From the NCBI GenBank assembly GCA_946404705.1, contig CAMJES010000070.1:1-9164 (forward strand): a DNA stretch of 9,164 nucleotides. The letters run 5' to 3'. The translations under genes were made by a program, and so were the position numbers. The notes beneath the pieces are model-generated. The model did no database searches, was not told the DNA's origin, and worked only from the letters and a program-made list of their open reading frames with translations. Origin of the DNA: an uncultured Ruminococcus sp. (GTDB lineage Bacteria; Bacillota; Clostridia; Oscillospirales; Ruminococcaceae). Each line of letters opens with the position of its first letter. Within the stretch, counting starts at the first letter, position 1. Of the stretch, positions 6,268-9,164 are shown one piece after another.

Positions 6268-6708
6268 ATGAAAGATATACTTATAATCAACGGACCTAAT
6301 CTGAACCTGCTCGGCGAGCGCGAACCCGGCATCTACGGAAACGACACTTACGAAAGCCTTTGCACCGAGTTAAAGGCTTTTGCAAAGGAAATCGGCTTCG
6401 ACAGCTGCGAATGTTTTCAGTCCAACCACGAGGGCGAAATAATCGACAAAATTCACGCCGCGCGCCTTGACAAATGCGGCATCGTCATCAACGCAGGCGC
6501 TTATACGCATTACAGCTATGCTATCCGCGACGCTATTGAAGCTGTAAAAATTCCCGTTGTCGAGGTGCATATCTCCAACATCGAAAAGCGCGAGGAATTC
6601 CGCCATACTTCCGTTATTTCGCCCGTTTGCAGCGGCACTATCTTCGGCTTCGGCAAAATGGGATATTTCCTCGGAATGAGAGCCGTCTGGGAGTATTGCC
6701 ATGAATAA
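6268..6708 (+). CDS. aroQ: Type II 3-dehydroquinate dehydratase
   Basis: A 146-residue cytoplasmic enzyme converting 3-dehydroquinate to 3-dehydroshikimate in the shikimate pathway; type II enzymes form dodecamers. The family marks are in order: INGPNLNLLGEREPGIYG (7-24), which contains the catalytic Tyr23 and the flexible-loop Arg18; FQSNHEGEIIDKI; INAGAYTHYSYAIRDA (usually NPGAYTHTS); EVHISN with the catalytic His; and REEFRHTSVISPVCSGTI. The length is standard. The ATG at 6268 is chosen by homology and by AGAGGT 7 nt upstream; the longer in-frame reading from a TTG at 6145 crosses the palindromic element and is rejected. The last 8 bp overlap the next gene, indicating translational coupling. 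Confidence 0.96.
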   Translation: MKDILIINGPNLNLLGEREPGIYGNDTYESLCTELKAFAKEIGFDSCECFQSNHEGEIIDKIHAARLDKCGIVINAGAYTHYSYAIRDAIEAVKIPVVEVHISNIEKREEFRHTSVISPVCSGTIFGFGKMGYFLGMRAVWEYCHE

Positions 6709-7771
6709 TATCAAAAAACTCCGCTCCGAGATGCCGCAGGAGAATTACTGCGCACTTATCACTTCCGACATAAACCGCCGCTATTTCTGCGGAATGAAAT
6801 CCTCGGCAGGCGCAGTCCTCGTCTTCCCCGATGCGGCGTATCTTCTTATCGACTTCCGCTACTTTGAAAAAGCTAAGGAAAAAGTAACCGTCTGCGAAGT
6901 CGTCCGCTCGGTCAAGTTTTACGACCAGCTTTCCGACCTGCTCCAAAAGCACGGCACGGAAAAAATCTATATCGAAGCCGATACAATGACCGTTTCCGAG
7001 CTTTCAACATATAAAGAAAAGCTTTCGGGATATGAAATAAACTCAACAAGCTTTTTAAGCAAAGCTATAACCAAGCTTCGCAGCGTGAAAACACCGTCCG
7101 AGCTTGAAAAAATGCAGAAAGCGCAGGATATCGCCGAAGCCGCGCTGGAAAATGCGCTTGCAAACGTTATAAAAGAGGGCGCGACCGAGCTTGAAGTCGC
7201 AAGAGCGCTCGATTTTTATATGCTTTCCCACGGCGCAGAGGAAATTTCTTTTGAAACCATCGCACTTTCGGGTAAAAACACCTCCGTTCCGCATGGCGTC
7301 CCCTCGGATAAGAAAATTCAAAAGGGAGAGTTCGTTTTAATGGACTTCGGTGCAGTTTTTGACGGCTACCACAGCGATATGACAAGAACTGTCTGCGTAG
7401 GCGAGCCGACCGCCGAAATGCGCGAGATATACGATATAACCCTCGAAGCGCAGAAACGCTGCCTTGATATGCTGAAGTCGGGTATCGTCTGCAAAGACCT
7501 TGACGCCTGCGCCCGTGATTATATAACCGAAAAAGGCTACGGCGAAGCGTTCGGCCACGGTCTTGGTCACAGCGTTGGCCTTGAAATTCACGAAAGCCCT
7601 GCCGCAAATACAAGAGATACGACCATCCTCACGGAAAATATCGTTATGACCGTTGAACCGGGCATCTATCTCCCCGAAAAATTCGGTGTGCGCATTGAAG
7701 ATTGTGTTTTTGTCACAAAAAACGGTTATACTAACTTTGCACACTCACCAAAAAATCTGCTTATTTTATAA
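6701..7771 (+). CDS. Xaa-Pro aminopeptidase/dipeptidase, M24 family
   Basis: A 356-residue cytoplasmic metallopeptidase of family M24B, which cleaves Xaa-Pro bonds at the N-terminus of peptides or in dipeptides. The N-terminal creatinase-like domain (1-125) is followed by the pita-bread catalytic domain. All five metal ligands are visible: Asp215 (LMDFGA), Asp226 (HSDMTRT), His290 (GHGLGHSVG), Glu319 (VEPGIY) and Glu333 (RIED), plus the catalytic His297 (EIHE). It starts at the ATG that overlaps the aroQ stop, with GGGAG 7 nt upstream inside aroQ. The gap to efp is 119 bp and holds a separate promoter but no convincing terminator, so read-through into efp is likely. In Firmicutes this gene is often found beside efp; EF-P itself rescues ribosomes at proline runs. 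Confidence 0.95.
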   Translation: MNNIKKLRSEMPQENYCALITSDINRRYFCGMKSSAGAVLVFPDAAYLLIDFRYFEKAKEKVTVCEVVRSVKFYDQLSDLLQKHGTEKIYIEADTMTVSELSTYKEKLSGYEINSTSFLSKAITKLRSVKTPSELEKMQKAQDIAEAALENALANVIKEGATELEVARALDFYMLSHGAEEISFETIALSGKNTSVPHGVPSDKKIQKGEFVLMDFGAVFDGYHSDMTRTVCVGEPTAEMREIYDITLEAQKRCLDMLKSGIVCKDLDACARDYITEKGYGEAFGHGLGHSVGLEIHESPAANTRDTTILTENIVMTVEPGIYLPEKFGVRIEDCVFVTKNGYTNFAHSPKNLLIL

Positions 7772-7808
7772 AAATCTTATAAAAGTAATAAAAATTACGC
7801 AAAAACAC

Positions 7809-7837
7809 TTGCAATGTGCGCGATTTTGTAGTAAAAT
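7809..7837 (+). promoter_or_regulatory. Promoter of efp
   Basis: TTGCAA (7809-7814), 17-bp spacer, TAAAAT (7832-7837), 53 bp before the efp start codon. Confidence 0.72.
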
Positions 7838-7890
7838 GATTATAAGGCTATTTATGCATAATTTTGAATTTATTTATACGGAGGTATTTT

Positions 7891-8448
7891 ATGATCACAG
7901 CAGGCGATTTCAGAAACGGCGTTACCTTTGAGGAGGACGGCAACGTACTTCAGGTTGTCGAATTCCAGCACGTTAAACCGGGCAAGGGCGCTGCTTTTGT
8001 AAGAACAAAAATCAAGAACGTTATTACAGGCTCTGTAATTGAAAAGAGCTACAACCCTTCCGCAAAATTCCCCACAGCTTTCGTTGAAAGAAAGGATATG
8101 CAGTATTCCTATAACGACGGCGACCTTTACCACTTCATGGATCCCGAAACTTATGAGGATCTTCCCGTTTCTCCCGCAGAGATCAGCGACAACTTCAAGT
8201 TCGTAAAGGAAGAAATGATCTGTAAGGTATGCTCTTATAAGGGCAAGGTTTTCGCAGTAGAACCGCCGAACTTTGTTGACCTTCAGGTTACACAGACAGA
8301 CCCCGGCTTCGCAGGCAATACAGCTACAAACGCTACAAAGCCCGCAACTCTCGAAACCGGTGCCGAAGTTAAGGTTCCCCTCTTCATCAACGAGGGCGAT
8401 ATGATCAGAATCGACACAAGAACAGGCGAATACATGGAAAGAGCGTAA
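7891..8448 (+). CDS. efp: Translation elongation factor P
   Basis: A 185-residue EF-P, exactly the usual length. It binds between the P and E sites of the ribosome and relieves stalling at consecutive prolines. The protein has the N-terminal KOW-like domain (1-60) with the tip loop HVKPGKGAAFV (Lys32 at the tip), the OB domain (65-125) including YNDGDLYHFMD, and a C-terminal OB domain ending GDMIRIDTRTGEYMERA. A lysine at the tip rules out the arginine-rhamnosylation route (EarP). It fits lysine modification as in B. subtilis, or no modification; no modifying enzyme is in the window. The ATG at 7891 has GGAGG 6 nt upstream. Confidence 0.98.
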   Translation: MITAGDFRNGVTFEEDGNVLQVVEFQHVKPGKGAAFVRTKIKNVITGSVIEKSYNPSAKFPTAFVERKDMQYSYNDGDLYHFMDPETYEDLPVSPAEISDNFKFVKEEMICKVCSYKGKVFAVEPPNFVDLQVTQTDPGFAGNTATNATKPATLETGAEVKVPLFINEGDMIRIDTRTGEYMERA

Positions 8449-8496
8449 GCCTATCCATTACCTGCTCTGCAACTTTTTAAATCGGAGGTAATCTTT

Positions 8497-8922
8497 ATGA
8501 AGCTTGGCGAAAAGGTTTCTTACCTTAAAGGTCTTATGGACGGACTTGAACTTGACACATCCACAAAGGAGGGCAAGATCCTTGCTCTTATGGCTGACGT
8601 TCTTGAAGATATGTCGGTATATTTTGACGATGTTCAGGATCAGATCGACGAGATCGTTGAAGTTGTTGACGCAATCGACGAGGATCTTTCCGCAGTAGAG
8701 GACGATCTCTACGACGACGAGGAAGACGATGATTACGACGATGTTTATGATGATGACGATGATTACGGCTTTGATGATGACGAAGAGCTTTATGAAGTAT
8801 GCTGCCCAACCTGCGGAGATACCATTCAGCTCGGAGAAGCTATGCTCGAAGAGGGCGAAATGACCTGCCCCAACTGCGGCGAGCATCTCGAATTCGACTT
8901 TGACGAAGACGAAGACGAATAA
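8497..8922 (+). CDS. Acidic zinc-ribbon protein, CD1247 N-terminal-domain type
   Basis: A 141-residue protein of the kind annotated in Clostridia as CD1247 N-terminal domain-containing, with no established function. Residues 1-60 are the conserved part (MKLGEKVSYLKGLMDGL, STKEGKILALMADVLEDM), followed by a likely helix or coiled coil. Residues 61-96 are 24 of 36 Asp/Glu. Residues 101-128 form a short zinc ribbon with CPTC (103-106) and CPNC (124-127), and the tail is again acidic (8 of 11). The ATG at 8497 has GGAGG 8 nt upstream. It sits 48 bp after efp with no promoter or terminator seen between them, so it is probably co-transcribed. This suggests a translation- or transcription-linked role. 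The acidic stretch also gives a His/Arg-rich reading frame on the other strand, which is only a shadow. Confidence 0.9.
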   Translation: MKLGEKVSYLKGLMDGLELDTSTKEGKILALMADVLEDMSVYFDDVQDQIDEIVEVVDAIDEDLSAVEDDLYDDEEDDDYDDVYDDDDDYGFDDDEELYEVCCPTCGDTIQLGEAMLEEGEMTCPNCGEHLEFDFDEDEDE

Positions 8923-8951
8923 TCGTTTTATACAATAGTATATCAGCAAAT

Positions 8952-9074
8952 CTGTTTCAGGGCGAGGTGAAATTCCTCACCGGCGGTAAAGTCCGCGAGC
9001 CAAGTTCTGTATAGGAGCAAGGTTGATTCGGTGAAATTCCGAAACCGACGGTATAGTCCGGATGAAAGAAACAG
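8952..9074 (+). promoter_or_regulatory. FMN riboswitch (RFN element)
   Basis: A complete FMN-sensing aptamer. Conserved blocks in order: CAGGGCGAGGTGAAATTCC (8959 onward), CACCGGCGG, GTCCGCGAGC, GATTCGGTGAAATTCCG, CCGACGGTATAGTCCGGATG. The closing helix P1 is CTGTTTC (8952-8958) with GAAACAG (9068-9074). High FMN should stabilise the aptamer and let the downstream terminator form, shutting off a riboflavin synthesis or uptake gene beyond position 9164. No clear promoter is seen in the 29 bp after the preceding gene; TACAAT at 8930-8935 lacks a -35 box. Confidence 0.97.
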
Positions 9075-9094
9075 CGCTATCCTTGCGCCATTAT

Positions 9095-9125
9095 GCCCGT
9101 GAATAGAAATATTCACGGGCTTTTT
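9095..9125 (+). terminator. Intrinsic terminator, riboswitch expression platform
   Basis: A perfect 11-bp stem, GCCCGTGAATA (9095-9105) with TATTCACGGGC (9110-9120), closed by a GAAA loop and followed by TTTTT. It begins 20 nt after the FMN aptamer, as expected for transcriptional control. By eye I could not identify a convincing antiterminator partner. Confidence 0.93.
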
Positions 9126-9164
9126 CTGTCACAGATTGCTCTTATAAATCATTTAATCTTATGG

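Noticed and set aside
7764..7799. Terminator after the Xaa-Pro peptidase gene
   Set aside because: TTTTATAA/TTATAAAA and GTAAT/ATTAC can pair, but the stems are almost pure A/T with no T-tract, too weak to call.
8588..8809. Arg/His-rich reading frame on the minus strand
   Set aside because: It is the complement of the Asp/Glu codon run in the acidic zinc-ribbon gene and has no ribosome site or homology.

Overview
The window reads as a chromosomal segment of a gut-type Clostridia, most like Oscillospiraceae/Ruminococcaceae (Ruminococcus and relatives). This rests on the mid-GC base composition, consensus sigma-A promoters with 17-bp spacers, strong GGAGG ribosome sites, Thr/Glu-rich linkers after lipoprotein cysteines, an aroQ-pepP-efp-CD1247-type gene row, and intergenic palindromic repeats. 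This is inference; no species is claimed.

Layout. Positions 1-81 hold part of a dispersed repeat. 82-933 (minus) is a lipoprotein amino-acid-binding protein of an ABC importer, with its own promoter. 934-1289 holds that promoter and a nested palindromic, MITE-like element. 1290-2256 (minus) is a two-gene operon of an ArsC/Spx-like thioredoxin-fold protein and a GNAT acetyltransferase. It is divergent from a MATE efflux pump (2391-3764, plus), and the two promoters lie back to back. A second copy of the 1-81 repeat follows and forms a long hairpin. Then come a TIM-barrel endonuclease-IV-like metalloprotein (3945-4802) and a secreted lipoprotein of unknown function (4919-6085). The lipoprotein leader has a terminator hairpin that overlaps a competing hairpin.

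6086-6267 holds a promoter and a 126-bp element with matching ends, either a small mobile element or a structured leader. aroQ and an Xaa-Pro peptidase gene follow, overlapping by 8 bp. efp has its own promoter and precedes a very acidic zinc-ribbon protein of the CD1247 type. The right end carries a complete FMN riboswitch and a strong terminator, which should control a riboflavin gene just outside the window.

Most genes are ordinary housekeeping or transport genes. I found no defence island, prophage or other clearly new multi-gene system. The points worth a second look are the three families of intergenic palindromes, the structured region ahead of aroQ, the leader of the unknown lipoprotein, the altered metal site of the TIM-barrel protein, and the acidic zinc-ribbon partner of efp.
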